The notes below the pieces were generated by a model that saw only the letters and a program-made list of their open reading frames with translations, made no database searches and had not been told where the DNA came from. Below, one piece after another: positions 6,850-15,691 of a DNA stretch of 64,000 bases. The position numbers and the translations under genes are program-made. Source of the stretch: Sinorhizobium sojae CCBAU 05684 (GTDB lineage Bacteria; Pseudomonadota; Alphaproteobacteria; Rhizobiales; Rhizobiaceae); assembly GCF_002288525.1 (NCBI RefSeq), contig NZ_CP023067.1, positions 2,108,001 to 2,172,000 on the forward strand. Direction: 5' to 3'. Positions within the stretch are counted from its first letter, which is position 1; every line of letters begins with the position of its first letter.

Positions 6850-8208
6850 ATGGACATCCTGATTCTCGGCGCGACCGGCTTCATCGGCTCCGCCATCGCC
6901 AGCAAGCTCGCGGAAGACGGCCACCGGGTCACCGGCCTTGGCCGCGATCCCGCGCGCGCCGCACGGAAGATGCCACAGCTTCAATGGCTGAGGGCGGATC
7001 TCGCACGTCTCACACGAAGCGCCGACTGGCGCGAGATACTTGCCGGCCACGAGGTGGTCGTCAACTGTGCCGGCGCGCTGCAGGACGGCCTTGCCGATGA
7101 CCTCGTCGCGGCACAGGAACGGGCGATGCTGGCGCTCTACGAGGCCGCGCGCAACTGCCGGCTCAAGCTTGTCGTTCAGGTCTCCGCCGACACGGAGAGT
7201 TCAGGGCGCGACCTTCCCTTTCTGGCCACGAAGCGAAAGGCGGATGCGGCACTCGCCGCAAGCGGCCTTCCTTACGTGATCTTGCGGCCGGCACTGGTGC
7301 TCGGACGCAATGCCCATGGCGGTTCGGCGCTGCTCAGAGCGCTTGCCGCCCTGCCCTTCGCCATCCCGCTCGTTCATGGGGCAAGCCCGGTCGCAACGGT
7401 CGCGCTCGATAATGTTGGAGATGCCGTAAGCAAGGCCATCGACGGCACGTTCCCGGCCGGGAGCGATCTTGTGCTTGGCCACGGCGACAGCCTGACCTTG
7501 CAGGAACTCGTCCTCCTTCATCGCCGCTGGCTGGGCCTGCGGCCGGCGTCTGCAATCCCGCTGCCGGTTGGCCTTGCGCGACCAGTAACATGGCTCGCAG
7601 ATCTGGCCGGCAGGCTCGGCTGGCGCTCGCCACTCAGATCGACCGCCATGGCGGTCATGTCCGGCGGAGTAAAAGTGCGCATCGGCCCGCAAATCGGAAC
7701 CGATTTGCGGGGAGCTCGATGCGCAAATTCAAAGAGTAGCGATCTTTGCGCGTCTGAAAAGACGCGTGGCGCCGTAGAGCTGCAGTCAGCGGCCGAAATG
7801 CTCGATGCCGCTCCGTCGGGCGTTCAGGATCTCTGGTTTGCGCGGCTCTATCTATTGAAGCCGCTGATCATCGGCACTCTGTCGATTTTTTGGCTGCTCT
7901 CTGGCGTCCTGCCTTTCCTCGCCTTCGATGCGGCGCGGAGCCACTTCGCCGCCTTGCTGCCGCCGCCATTCGCAGGCCTCATGACCCTCGCGGCCTGTCT
8001 TGCGGATGTCGCACTCGGTCTTGCCGTGCTCGTACAACCGTGGGCGAAGCGCGCGCTCATCGGAATGCTATGCCTGACGCTTGCCTATCTGGCGGCCGCG
8101 ACCCTTGCCGAGCCCGGGCTCTGGCTCGATCCGCTCGGGCCGCTCGTGAAGGTATTCCCGTCGATCCTGCTGACCCTCGTCGCTCTCGCCATACTGGATG
8201 AACGCTGA
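6850..8208 (+). CDS. NAD-epimerase with DoxX-like C-terminus and translated RIME
   Basis: The 452-residue protein begins with a Rossmann fold (GATGFIG at 7-13) and follows the atypical SDR/NmrA-like pattern to about residue 275. From about 330 to the end it has four hydrophobic segments of DoxX-like type, so it is probably a membrane-anchored NAD(P)-binding protein. Residues 276-309 (VRIGPQIGTDLRGARC to TRGA) are not part of the family; they are the translation of a RIME repeat at 7675-7777 lying in frame between the two domains. The ATG at 6850 was chosen because MDILILGATG is the family start. Its TGA overlaps the next gene's ATG by one base. Substrate unknown. Confidence 0.82.
   Translation: MDILILGATGFIGSAIASKLAEDGHRVTGLGRDPARAARKMPQLQWLRADLARLTRSADWREILAGHEVVVNCAGALQDGLADDLVAAQERAMLALYEAARNCRLKLVVQVSADTESSGRDLPFLATKRKADAALAASGLPYVILRPALVLGRNAHGGSALLRALAALPFAIPLVHGASPVATVALDNVGDAVSKAIDGTFPAGSDLVLGHGDSLTLQELVLLHRRWLGLRPASAIPLPVGLARPVTWLADLAGRLGWRSPLRSTAMAVMSGGVKVRIGPQIGTDLRGARCANSKSSDLCASEKTRGAVELQSAAEMLDAAPSGVQDLWFARLYLLKPLIIGTLSIFWLLSGVLPFLAFDAARSHFAALLPPPFAGLMTLAACLADVALGLAVLVQPWAKRALIGMLCLTLAYLAAATLAEPGLWLDPLGPLVKVFPSILLTLVALAILDER
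7675..7777 (-). repeat. RIME element inside a coding sequence
   Basis: This copy matches intergenic RIMEs elsewhere in the window: CGCATCGGCCC, the AAATCGG/CCGATTT stem, GCTCGATGCGCA, then a TTTGCGCGTC-TGAAAA-GACGCG palindrome. It lies wholly within the epimerase gene and keeps its frame. Where other copies begin TAG CGC ATC, this one reads GTG CGC ATC, so no stop arises. Confidence 0.85.
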
Positions 8209-8687
8209 TGACCCTCGAGGATCTGCTCCGCCTTCTTCACGTCCTTGGCGCCACCGTACTCTTCGGCACCGGTGCGGGCATCGCCTTCTTTCTGGTCATG
8301 GCCGAACGGACCCGCGATCCGCACATCATCGCCGCCGTCTCCGGCATCGTGGTCATTGCGGACACCGTCTTCACCGCCACCGCCGTCGTGCTGCAGCCCC
8401 TCACCGGCTACGGGCTGGCAAGCATCATCGGTTGGCCGCTCGGCGAGGGCTGGATCGTGCTCTCGCTGGCGCTCTATGTTTTTGTCGGCCTCTTCTGGCT
8501 GCCAGTCGTCTGGATCCAGATTCGCCTGCGCGATCTTGCCAAGCAGGCCGCAGTAAACAAGGCACCGATTCCGCCTGCCTTCGACCGGCTCTATCGCATC
8601 TGGTTCGCCTTCGGATTTCCGGCCTTCTTCGCCGTCATCGCCATTTTCTGGCTGATGCTGACGAAGCCGGAGATCCGGCTGTTCTGA
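8208..8687 (+). CDS. DUF2269 family membrane protein
   Basis: The 159-residue protein has four predicted transmembrane helices (about 7-26, 43-65, 80-102, 133-152) and conserved DUF2269 features: an N-terminal RLLHVLGATVLFGTG and an internal PLTGYGL. The family is of unknown biochemical role in the inner membrane. It is translationally coupled to the epimerase/DoxX gene by TGATG, which suggests that the two membrane proteins work together. The DUF call is firm; any function would be a guess. Confidence 0.8.
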   Translation: MTLEDLLRLLHVLGATVLFGTGAGIAFFLVMAERTRDPHIIAAVSGIVVIADTVFTATAVVLQPLTGYGLASIIGWPLGEGWIVLSLALYVFVGLFWLPVVWIQIRLRDLAKQAAVNKAPIPPAFDRLYRIWFAFGFPAFFAVIAIFWLMLTKPEIRLF

Positions 8688-8696
8688 CGCCGGCTC

Positions 8697-8802
8697 CATG
8701 CATGCTGCCGAAAAATGTGCAGCGGTTTTGGGACACGACAGGCATAAATACAAAGAGCTAAAGCGCGTTGCACGGATACGATTGAACGCGACGCGCTTTA
8801 GC
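8697..8802. repeat. Rhizobial intergenic palindromic repeat
   Basis: The left part (ATGC.GCCG...GCGGTTTTGGGACACGACA) resembles a second copy at 28962-29046. The right part is a hairpin with a 12-bp perfect stem, GCTAAAGCGCGT (8757-8768) with ACGCGCTTTAGC (8791-8802). It fills most of the gap between two convergent genes and may end both transcripts. Confidence 0.65.
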
Positions 8803-8865
8803 CATCCGGCGACCTACTTCGTCTCATCGTCTGCTCAGGCAGATGCTGACGAAATCGACATCGCG

Positions 8866-9459
8866 TCAGTTCAGCATTGGCCAGAGACTGATGACGAGCA
8901 GCACCGCCATGGTGACGTTGAACCATTTGAGCCGCGCCGGCTCGGAGAGCCATTGCCGGAGCGCCGTACCGAAGCCCGCCCAAGTCGAAACGCTAGGCAC
9001 GTTGACGAGCGCGAAGACAAGGCCGACGACGAGCACGCTGAAGAGATAGCTGTCGCTGCTGGTATAGGTCGCCATCGCCGAGACGGCCATGACCCAGGCC
9101 TTGGGATTGACCCATTGGAAGGCGGCCGCCTGCAGGAATGTCATCGGTGCGGCGCTTGTCCTTCCCTCGCCGAGCGAGCGCGACGAGCCGATCTTCCAGG
9201 CGATCCAGACGAGATAGGCGCCGCCCGCGATTTTGAGCGCCGTATAGAGCAACGGCACCGAATGCAGCAGGGCGCCGAGCCCAAGGCCGACGGCGATCAG
9301 GAGAACGAAGAAGCCGCTGCCGATTCCGAGCATATGCGGGATGGTGCGCACAAAGCCGAAGTTCACGCCCGAGGCGAACAGCATCATATTGTTCGGACCG
9401 GGCGTGATCGAGGTCGTGAAGGCAAACAGGAACAAGGCCAGAAGCGTATCCGGTTGCAT
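8866..9459 (-). CDS. LysE/RhtB family amino-acid exporter
   Basis: This 197-residue inner-membrane protein has about six hydrophobic segments and the LysE/RhtB signature near the N-terminus (SITPGPNNMMLFASG), plus FLQAAAFQWVNPKAW in the middle. The family exports amino acids or their analogues by proton antiport. I chose the ATG at 9459 (MQPDTL) because GGGAG lies 5 nt before it. An ATG 12 nt further upstream (MGDV) has no ribosome site. No LysG-type regulator is adjacent. The substrate cannot be told from sequence. Confidence 0.88.
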   Translation of the reverse strand: MQPDTLLALFLFAFTTSITPGPNNMMLFASGVNFGFVRTIPHMLGIGSGFFVLLIAVGLGLGALLHSVPLLYTALKIAGGAYLVWIAWKIGSSRSLGEGRTSAAPMTFLQAAAFQWVNPKAWVMAVSAMATYTSSDSYLFSVLVVGLVFALVNVPSVSTWAGFGTALRQWLSEPARLKWFNVTMAVLLVISLWPMLN

Positions 9460-9986
9460 GACATCTCCCATTAAGCGCCGCGCGTCTTTTCAGACAGACG
9501 CGACCCAGCCCGGTATTCTCAATCGCTGCCGTCCGGCGACCAAAAGGCGCCATTTAGGTCAGCTTAGCTGACCTATTTGTAATGACCAGTGCATTCTTGT
9601 CACGGTGACAAGACTTGCACCTGCTACGCGCTCGCAATCGGCACGAAAAAAGGTCGGGCGAACCCGACCTTCCTTCTCGTCTCAACCTGCCGATGCCAGT
9701 ACATCCGTGGTCAAAGGCGGGGAGACGTCATTTCCGTCGACGACCCGCCACTCGCGGAGGCCCGTCGCCGATCGACTTTGATGTCCCCCATGTAGGAAGC
9801 GCTTGCGCCGCCCGCAAGGGCAGAGATCGCGTCTTCCTTGCGCTTCCGGCGTGTTGCTGCCGCCATGGACATTTATCCGCGCGAGTTCCATTCTTGCATT
9901 GCCGAAACCTGTCCTGCGGCACTGCGCGTCTTTTCGGGCGCGCAACCGCTGCAGCGCTTCGATGACAATGCAGAGGATATCCGACG
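9460..9986. other. 527-bp gene-free stretch
   Basis: No convincing protein gene is seen. The stretch holds a strong minus-strand terminator (9645-9671). Just before it there is an open minus frame ending GLREWRVVDGNDVSPPLTT that looks like the decayed 3' end of a gene. Near 9918-9975 there is a degraded RIME-like segment (GCGCGTCTTTTCGGGCGCGCAA). A small RNA ending at the terminator is possible. Confidence 0.4.
9645..9671 (-). terminator. Orphan minus-strand intrinsic terminator
   Basis: A 9-bp perfect stem, AAGGTCGGG with CCCGACCTT (9650-9658 with 9663-9671), has a TTCG loop on the minus strand and is followed by T6. No intact leftward protein gene precedes it, so it ends either a lost gene or a small RNA. 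Confidence 0.7.
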
Positions 9987-10832
9987 ATGCACGATCCGAT
10001 CCCGACCACCGCCTTCCCCGACGGCCGCACGGTTCCGGTGCTCGGACAGGGAACCTGGCGAATGGGCGAGAGCCGGGCAAAGGCGGCCGACGAGATCCGC
10101 AGTCTGCAGCTTGGGCTCGATCTCGGCATGACGCTCATCGACACGGCGGAGATGTATGGCGACGGCAGTGCCGAGCGCATTGTCGGCGAGGCCGTTCGCG
10201 GGCGGCGCGACGAAGCGTTCATCGTCAGCAAGGTGCTACCGTCGAATGCCAGCCGATCGGGGACGATCGCCGCCTGCGAGCGCAGCCTTAAAAATCTCGG
10301 CACCGATCGTATCGATCTCTATCTGTTGCATTGGCGCGGCGGGCATCCGCTCGACGGGACCGTCGCCGCCTTCGAGGAATTGAAGAAGGCCGGCAAGATC
10401 CTCGCCTGGGGCGTCTCCAACTTCGATGTCGACGACCTGGAGGAACTGATCGCGGCGCCGGATGGCGGTCACGTCGCGACCAATCAGGTGCTCTATAATC
10501 TCGGCCGCCGCGGCATCGAATATGATCTCCTGCCCTGGTGCCGCGACCGGCATGTGCCGGTCATGGCCTATTCGCCGCTCGACGAGGGACGGCTGCTCCA
10601 CGATGCCGATCTGATCCACATCGCCAAGGCGCATCAGGCGACGCCAGCACAGGTGGCGCTTGCCTTCCTGAAAACCCGCTCCGGCGTCATTTCGATCCCC
10701 AAGACCGGCTCCGCCGAGCGCGCCCGCGAAAACCGCGACGCGATGGACATCCACCTGACGGCGGAGAACCTCGCCGAACTCGACCGGACTTTTCCGCCGC
10801 CGAAAAGGAAGGTGCGGCTGGAAGTCATTTGA
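9987..10832 (+). CDS. Aldo/keto reductase
   Basis: The 281-residue protein is an NADPH-dependent oxidoreductase of TIM-barrel type. The catalytic tetrad is visible: Asp and Tyr in DTAEMYG, Lys in IVSKVLP, His in LLHWRG. The cofactor-binding loop [16 protein letters not shown] lies near the C-terminus. It resembles the DkgB/YeaE-like group of bacterial reductases that act on ketoacids and methylglyoxal; the exact substrate is open. GAGGATATCC precedes the ATG. The gene stands alone, convergent with ilvH. Confidence 0.88.
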   Translation: MHDPIPTTAFPDGRTVPVLGQGTWRMGESRAKAADEIRSLQLGLDLGMTLIDTAEMYGDGSAERIVGEAVRGRRDEAFIVSKVLPSNASRSGTIAACERSLKNLGTDRIDLYLLHWRGGHPLDGTVAAFEELKKAGKILAWGVSNFDVDDLEELIAAPDGGHVATNQVLYNLGRRGIEYDLLPWCRDRHVPVMAYSPLDEGRLLHDADLIHIAKAHQATPAQVALAFLKTRSGVISIPKTGSAERARENRDAMDIHLTAENLAELDRTFPPPKRKVRLEVI

Positions 10833-10872
10833 GGCGAGAGGATGTAGTCCCCGCAGAAAAGGCCCCTCGCCC

Positions 10873-11445
10873 TCACATCCCCTGATGGCCGCGGTTCATT
10901 GCGGCGATGCCGGTGCGGCAGACCTCGATCAGCCCGAGCGGCTTCATGATGGCGATGAACTGCTCGATCTTCGACGGCTTGCCGGTGATCTCGAAGACGA
11001 AGTGCTCGATATTGGCGTCGATGACAGAGGCGCGGAAAGCATCCGCAAGCCTGAGCGCCTCCACCCGGTGCTCGCCCGAGCCATGCACCTTGACGAGTGC
11101 CAGCTCGCGTTCGATCGGACGGTCATGACCGAGGCTCGCCGCGCGTACGGTGAGGTCGACGACGCGATGAACGGGCACCAGCCGTTCGAGCTGGTTCTTG
11201 ATCTGCTCGAGCACATGCGGCGTGCCGCGCGTGACGATGGTGATGCGCGACAGGTGCGCCTCGTGCTCGGTCTCGGAGACCGTCAGGCTTTCGATGTTGT
11301 AGCCGCGGCCGGAAAACAGACCGATGACGCGGGCAAGCACGCCAGGCTCGTTGTCGACGAGAACGGAAAGTGTGTGCGTCTCCGCAAGCTCCGTCTCCTT
11401 GGCGATGAAATAGGCAGAGCCCGTCGGCTGAAGATGTGCACTCAT
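10873..11445 (-). CDS. ilvH: Acetolactate synthase small (regulatory) subunit
   Basis: The 190-residue product is the valine-sensing regulatory subunit of acetohydroxyacid synthase. It has an N-terminal ACT domain (HTLSVLVDNEPGVLARVIGL, then FSGRGYNIESLTV) and the family's C-terminal domain (EITGKPSKIEQFI). It lies 22 nt after ilvI on the same strand and is expressed from the attenuated ilvI promoter. Length and domain layout match the proteobacterial norm. Confidence 0.97.
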   Translation of the reverse strand: MSAHLQPTGSAYFIAKETELAETHTLSVLVDNEPGVLARVIGLFSGRGYNIESLTVSETEHEAHLSRITIVTRGTPHVLEQIKNQLERLVPVHRVVDLTVRAASLGHDRPIERELALVKVHGSGEHRVEALRLADAFRASVIDANIEHFVFEITGKPSKIEQFIAIMKPLGLIEVCRTGIAAMNRGHQGM

Positions 11446-11467
11446 TATTGGTCCTCTACCCTTGTCC

Positions 11468-13246
11468 TTAAACGAGCTGTCGGCCCTTGGCGTCGATCGC
11501 CGTGGCGACCGCCTCGTCCGTCGCCTCGTCGGGCAACAACATCTCGTTATGCGCCTTGCCGGAGGGAATCATCGGGAAGCAGTTGGCGAGATTGGCGACG
11601 CGGCAGTCGAATATGACGGGCGCCGGCGTATCGATCATCCGGCGGATCGCCTCGTCGAGCTCACCCGGCTTTTCGCAGCGGATGCCGACGCCGCCATAGG
11701 CTTCGGCAAGCTTGACGAAATCCGGCATCGCCTCCGTATAGGAATGCGACAGGCGGTTGCCGTGCAGCAGCTGCTGCCACTGGCGGACCATGCCCATATA
11801 TTGATTGTTCAGGATGAAGATCTTGACCGGCAGGCCGTATTGCACCGCGCAGGACATTTCCTGGATGCACATCTGGATCGAGGCGTCGCCGGCAATATCG
11901 ATGACGAGGCTTTCCGGATGCGCGACCTGAACGCCGATCGCGGCCGGGAAGCCGTAGCCCATGGTGCCGAGGCCACCAGAGGTCATCCACCGGTTCGGTT
12001 CCTCGAAACCGAAGAACTGTGCCGCCCACATCTGATGTTGGCCGACTTCCGTGGTGATGTAGGTGTCGCGGCCCTTGCTGAGTTCATAAAGCCGCTGGAT
12101 CGCATATTGCGGCATGATGACGTCGTCGCTCGGCGTGTAGGCGAGAGAATTGCGGGCGCGCCACTTGGCGATCGATCTCCACCAGTCATCGAGCCGTGCC
12201 GTGTCGACCGTCTTGGCGGCGGCCCGCCAGAGGCGGACCATGTCTTCGAGAACGGTCGCGACATCGCCGACGATCGGAACGTCGGCGCGGACGTTCTTGT
12301 TGATCGAGGACGGATCGATATCGATGTGAATCTTCTTCGAATTCGGCGAGAAGGCATTGAGCCGGCCGGTGATGCGGTCGTCGAAGCGCGCCCCGATGCA
12401 GACCATGACGTCGCAATCATGCATCGCCATGTTGGCCTCGTAGGTGCCGTGCATGCCGAGCATACCGAGCCAGTTCTTGCCGGAGGCCGGATAGGCGCCG
12501 AGGCCCATCAGTGTCGAGGTGATCGGAAAGCCGGTGAGATCGACCAGCTCACGCAGGAGATGGGCGGCCTGCGGGCCGGAATTAATGACGCCGCCGCCGG
12601 AATAGATGATCGGCTGGCGCGCCGCCTTCATCAGCGCGATCGCCTCTTCGATCTTCGTCAGTTCGCCCTGCGTCTTCGGCTGATAGCTCTTCTGAGTCGG
12701 AACGGCCGAAGCCGGCGTGTAGGTGCCGGTCGCAAACTGGATGTCTTTCGGGATATCGACGACGACCGGACCCGGGCGGCCGGATTGCGCGATGCGGAAG
12801 GCTTCATGAATAATGCGCGCAAGATCGTTGACGTCCTTGACCAGCCAATTGTGCTTGGTGCAAGGGCGGGTGATGCCGACCGTATCGCACTCCTGGAAGG
12901 CGTCGGAGCCGATCAGCGCGGTCGGAACCTGGCCGGAGATGCAAACGAGCGGGATCGAGTCCATCAAGGCGTCCTGCAGCGCCGTGACCGCATTGGTCGC
13001 GCCCGGCCCGGAGGTGACGAGCATGACGCCGACCTTGCCGGTGGAGCGGGCATATCCTTCGGCCATATGGCCGGCGCCCTGCTCGTGACGGACGAGGATA
13101 TGCTCGATCTCTTCCTGCTGGAAAATCTCGTCATAGATCGGAAGCACGGCGCCGCCGGGATAGCCGAAGATATGCTTGACGCCGTTGTCTTTCAGAGCCT
13201 GGAGAACGATCTCCGCCCCGGTCATCTGGTTTTCAGTTCCGCTCAT
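11468..13246 (-). CDS. ilvI: Acetolactate synthase large (catalytic) subunit
   Basis: The 592-residue enzyme condenses pyruvate with pyruvate or 2-ketobutyrate, the first shared step in valine, leucine and isoleucine synthesis. It has three domains: the N-terminal ThDP domain with the catalytic Glu in RHEQGAGHMAEGYARSTG, a central FAD-like domain (about 200-340), and the C-terminal ThDP/Mg domain with GDASIQM and the Asn of ILNNQYMGMVRQWQ. It begins the ilvIH operon. About 55 nt upstream of its ATG is a complete transcription attenuator with leader peptide. Confidence 0.97.
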   Translation of the reverse strand: MSGTENQMTGAEIVLQALKDNGVKHIFGYPGGAVLPIYDEIFQQEEIEHILVRHEQGAGHMAEGYARSTGKVGVMLVTSGPGATNAVTALQDALMDSIPLVCISGQVPTALIGSDAFQECDTVGITRPCTKHNWLVKDVNDLARIIHEAFRIAQSGRPGPVVVDIPKDIQFATGTYTPASAVPTQKSYQPKTQGELTKIEEAIALMKAARQPIIYSGGGVINSGPQAAHLLRELVDLTGFPITSTLMGLGAYPASGKNWLGMLGMHGTYEANMAMHDCDVMVCIGARFDDRITGRLNAFSPNSKKIHIDIDPSSINKNVRADVPIVGDVATVLEDMVRLWRAAAKTVDTARLDDWWRSIAKWRARNSLAYTPSDDVIMPQYAIQRLYELSKGRDTYITTEVGQHQMWAAQFFGFEEPNRWMTSGGLGTMGYGFPAAIGVQVAHPESLVIDIAGDASIQMCIQEMSCAVQYGLPVKIFILNNQYMGMVRQWQQLLHGNRLSHSYTEAMPDFVKLAEAYGGVGIRCEKPGELDEAIRRMIDTPAPVIFDCRVANLANCFPMIPSGKAHNEMLLPDEATDEAVATAIDAKGRQLV

Positions 13247-13301
13247 TAGCCTGCTTCCGTCCCTTTTTCAGGTTTTGGGTGATTAGCGTGTTTGAAGACA
13301 T

Positions 13302-13379
13302 AAAAAAAGGCCCCATCAGGAGCCTCGTTCAGCGCATGGGTGGCTACCGCCGGATGGTTACACCATCCTGCCCATGCGC
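13302..13379 (-). promoter_or_regulatory. ilvIH transcription attenuator
   Basis: On the minus strand, the leader peptide codons run into an extended hairpin (13371-13379 with 13332-13340, inner stem 13363-13368 with 13352-13357). This is followed by a terminator: AGGCTCC (13319-13325) with GGGGCCT (13308-13314), loop TGAT, then a run of T. The peptide contains consecutive Ile-Leu-Val-Val codons. Ribosome stalling there when branched-chain tRNAs are uncharged should prevent the terminator from forming. Attenuation of ilv operons is known in alphaproteobacteria; the assignment here is from the sequence. Confidence 0.88.
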
Positions 13380-13414
13380 CGCCCCACCACAAGAATAACC
13401 GCGAATTTTTTCAT
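13358..13414 (-). CDS. ilvIH leader peptide
   Basis: The 18-residue peptide reads MKKFAVILVVGRRMGRMV and ends in TAA. The run V-I-L-V-V supplies the regulatory codons for all three branched-chain amino acids. The stop codon lies in the loop of the first leader hairpin, the usual position in attenuators. Only the act of translation matters for control, though small alphaproteobacterial leader peptides can have other roles. Confidence 0.85.
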   Translation of the reverse strand: MKKFAVILVVGRRMGRMV

Positions 13415-13527
13415 GGGGCGATTTGATAAACAGAAAACACCGGACCGTCAACGCCGTTTTCGAATAATCGCAACCACTTATTAAAGTCGTTCCTTTATCC
13501 TTCGGGACAATTCGCCCGAGGTGTCAA

Positions 13528-15570
13528 TTGCTCAACAGTGACCTGCAGTCCCCGAACCGAGCTGGGGAGAAGGATCGTCGCGACGGCATGAAGCCGGGGA
13601 ACCGTTTCCTCGGCCGGGTTGTCGCGTGCAACGGTTCGCGGGCAACGATCGCGACGGTCGCCGAAAATGGCGAGACCTCACTGACCGAGCTTTGGTCCGT
13701 CGGCCGGCTGATCTCCATTTCCGTCGGCGAGAACCGGGTCGTGGCCCTGGTCTGCTCGATGCACACCGCATCCGAGGAATGGAGCGAGGAGACGAACAAC
13801 ACCATCCGCATCGAAGTCGAATTGATGGGCGAGGTCTTTGTTGGGTCCGACGGGCGGGAGGAGTTCTCCGCTGGCATCAGCCGCTATCCCTATCTCGGCG
13901 CGATCGCCCACCGCATCCGTGCCTCCGACCTCGCCCGCATCTATGATTCCAAGCAGGCGGACAGCTGTGTCATCGGCAAGCTGACGCAGGACGAGAGCCT
14001 CGACGCGACGATCCACGTGCCATCGATGCTTGCCAAGCACTTCGCCATCGTCGGCACGACCGGCGTCGGCAAGTCGACCGCCGTGACGCTACTGCTCAAC
14101 AAGGCGATCGCCGCCGATCCGAAGCTGCGCGTGCTCATCCTCGATCCGCACAACGAGTTCGCCGCCGCCTTTCCGGACCATTCGGTCGTCATCGAGACCG
14201 ACACGCTCGAGCTGCCCTTCTGGCTCTTCCGCCTGGAGGAACTGGCCGAGGTGATCTTCCGTGGCCGCCCCCCGGTGCCGGAAGAGCTCGATATCCTGCG
14301 CGACGTCATCCCCGATGCCAAAAAGACCTTCAAGGGCGGCGACTCGGGCCTGATGCGCCGGCAGACGGAAAAGAGCTCGATCACCGCGGACACCCCGGTG
14401 CCCTACCGCATAGCCGACCTTCTGGCGATGATCGACGAGCGTATCGGCCGGCTCGAGGGGCGCACCGACAAGCCGCATCTGCGCTCCCTCAAAGTCAGAA
14501 TCGTCTCGGCGATCAACGATCCGCGCTATCATTTCATGTTCTCTTCGAACACGATCACCGACACGATCCAGGACACGATCGCCAAGATCTTCCGCATACC
14601 GGGAGAGGGCAAGCCGATCGCCACCTTCGAGCTTGCCGGCATCCCTTCGGAAGTCGTCAATTCGGTCGCCTCGGTGCTCTGCCGCATGGCCTTCGAAATC
14701 GGCCTCTGGGGCAATGGCGGCATCCATATGCTGGTCGTCTGCGAGGAGGCGCACCGCTACGTGCCGGCCGACCCCTCTTTCGGCTTCCTGCCGACGCGTC
14801 AGGCGATCGCCCGCATCGCCAAGGAGGGCCGCAAATACGGCGTGTCGCTCGGCATCATCACCCAGCGCCCCGGCGAACTCGATCCGACGATCCTGTCGCA
14901 GTGCTCGACGGTCTTTGCCATGCGGCTCGCAAACGACCGCGACCAGGAGATCATCCGCTCGGCCATCTCCAACTCCTCCATCTCGACCACCAGCTTCATC
15001 TCGTCGATCGGCAATGGCGAGGCGATCGCCTTCGGCGAAGCCGTGGCGGTGCCGATGCGCATGCGCTTCAGCCGCGTGGAAGAGGCGAGGCTGCCGCGCG
15101 CACACGGCATCACCGACAGGGTCGAAGAGGATGCGCCGCCCGTCGATCTCCGTTCGATCGTCAGCCGCATGCGTGCCATGAACGGACCGGATATTTCAAG
15201 TTTCCAGCAGAGCTATCTGGCTGCGGAAAGCGCTCACACGCCCGCCGACGAAGAGGAAGCGTGGGACGAACCGGGCACCGATGCCGCTCCCTCCCGCGCC
15301 GAAGGCATGCGGGAGCCGGCGCTGGAGTCCTATCGGCCGGAGATGCTTCCGCACGCACCCGAACCGGTCAATCCCCAGCTCGAGCGCTTCAACCAGATCC
15401 GCGAGCAGATCCTTTTCGGTCAGGCGGAAAGGGATGCCGCTCGGCAGCAGCAGCGCCCGCCATTGCAGCCGGAGCGGAGCTTCGGCTCGCCCGCCCCCGA
15501 AGGGCAGCGTCAAGGATCGCTGCGCGAAAGCCTGCTAAAGCGTCCACTCGGAAGCATCATCCGCAAATAG
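13528..15570 (+). CDS. HerA/FtsK-type ATPase (DUF87)
   Basis: The 680-residue protein has an N-terminal HAS-barrel-like domain (about 25-130), then an ATPase core of the HerA group: Walker A GTTGVGKST at 176-184, Walker B region LVVCEEAHRY near 402-411, and the sensor GIITQRPGELDP near 443-454. The C-terminal 150 residues are Pro/Glu-rich and disordered. HerA proteins are hexameric DNA translocases, often paired with a NurA nuclease; no nuclease gene adjoins here, as is usual for this rhizobial group. The TTG start has GAGGT 6 nt before it; an ATG at 13588 is the alternative. A DNA-processing role is inferred. Confidence 0.82.
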   Translation: MLNSDLQSPNRAGEKDRRDGMKPGNRFLGRVVACNGSRATIATVAENGETSLTELWSVGRLISISVGENRVVALVCSMHTASEEWSEETNNTIRIEVELMGEVFVGSDGREEFSAGISRYPYLGAIAHRIRASDLARIYDSKQADSCVIGKLTQDESLDATIHVPSMLAKHFAIVGTTGVGKSTAVTLLLNKAIAADPKLRVLILDPHNEFAAAFPDHSVVIETDTLELPFWLFRLEELAEVIFRGRPPVPEELDILRDVIPDAKKTFKGGDSGLMRRQTEKSSITADTPVPYRIADLLAMIDERIGRLEGRTDKPHLRSLKVRIVSAINDPRYHFMFSSNTITDTIQDTIAKIFRIPGEGKPIATFELAGIPSEVVNSVASVLCRMAFEIGLWGNGGIHMLVVCEEAHRYVPADPSFGFLPTRQAIARIAKEGRKYGVSLGIITQRPGELDPTILSQCSTVFAMRLANDRDQEIIRSAISNSSISTTSFISSIGNGEAIAFGEAVAVPMRMRFSRVEEARLPRAHGITDRVEEDAPPVDLRSIVSRMRAMNGPDISSFQQSYLAAESAHTPADEEEAWDEPGTDAAPSRAEGMREPALESYRPEMLPHAPEPVNPQLERFNQIREQILFGQAERDAARQQQRPPLQPERSFGSPAPEGQRQGSLRESLLKRPLGSIIRK

Positions 15571-15691
15571 CGGGAGCCCACATGGCCTGGGAGGCGACGG
15601 TTCCAAACCGGACACGGAAAGCTGCGCGGATCGGAAAACCTGTTCGAACGTTGATGCATGGCAAGAATGCCACAGCACGACGGAGGCAAAC

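Noticed and set aside
11462-13249. Long rightward open frame of 595 residues antisense to ilvI
   Set aside because: It mirrors the ilvI gene in another frame and is rich in Arg, Asp and His from GC-rich antisense codons. ilvI has all family motifs, so this is a shadow.
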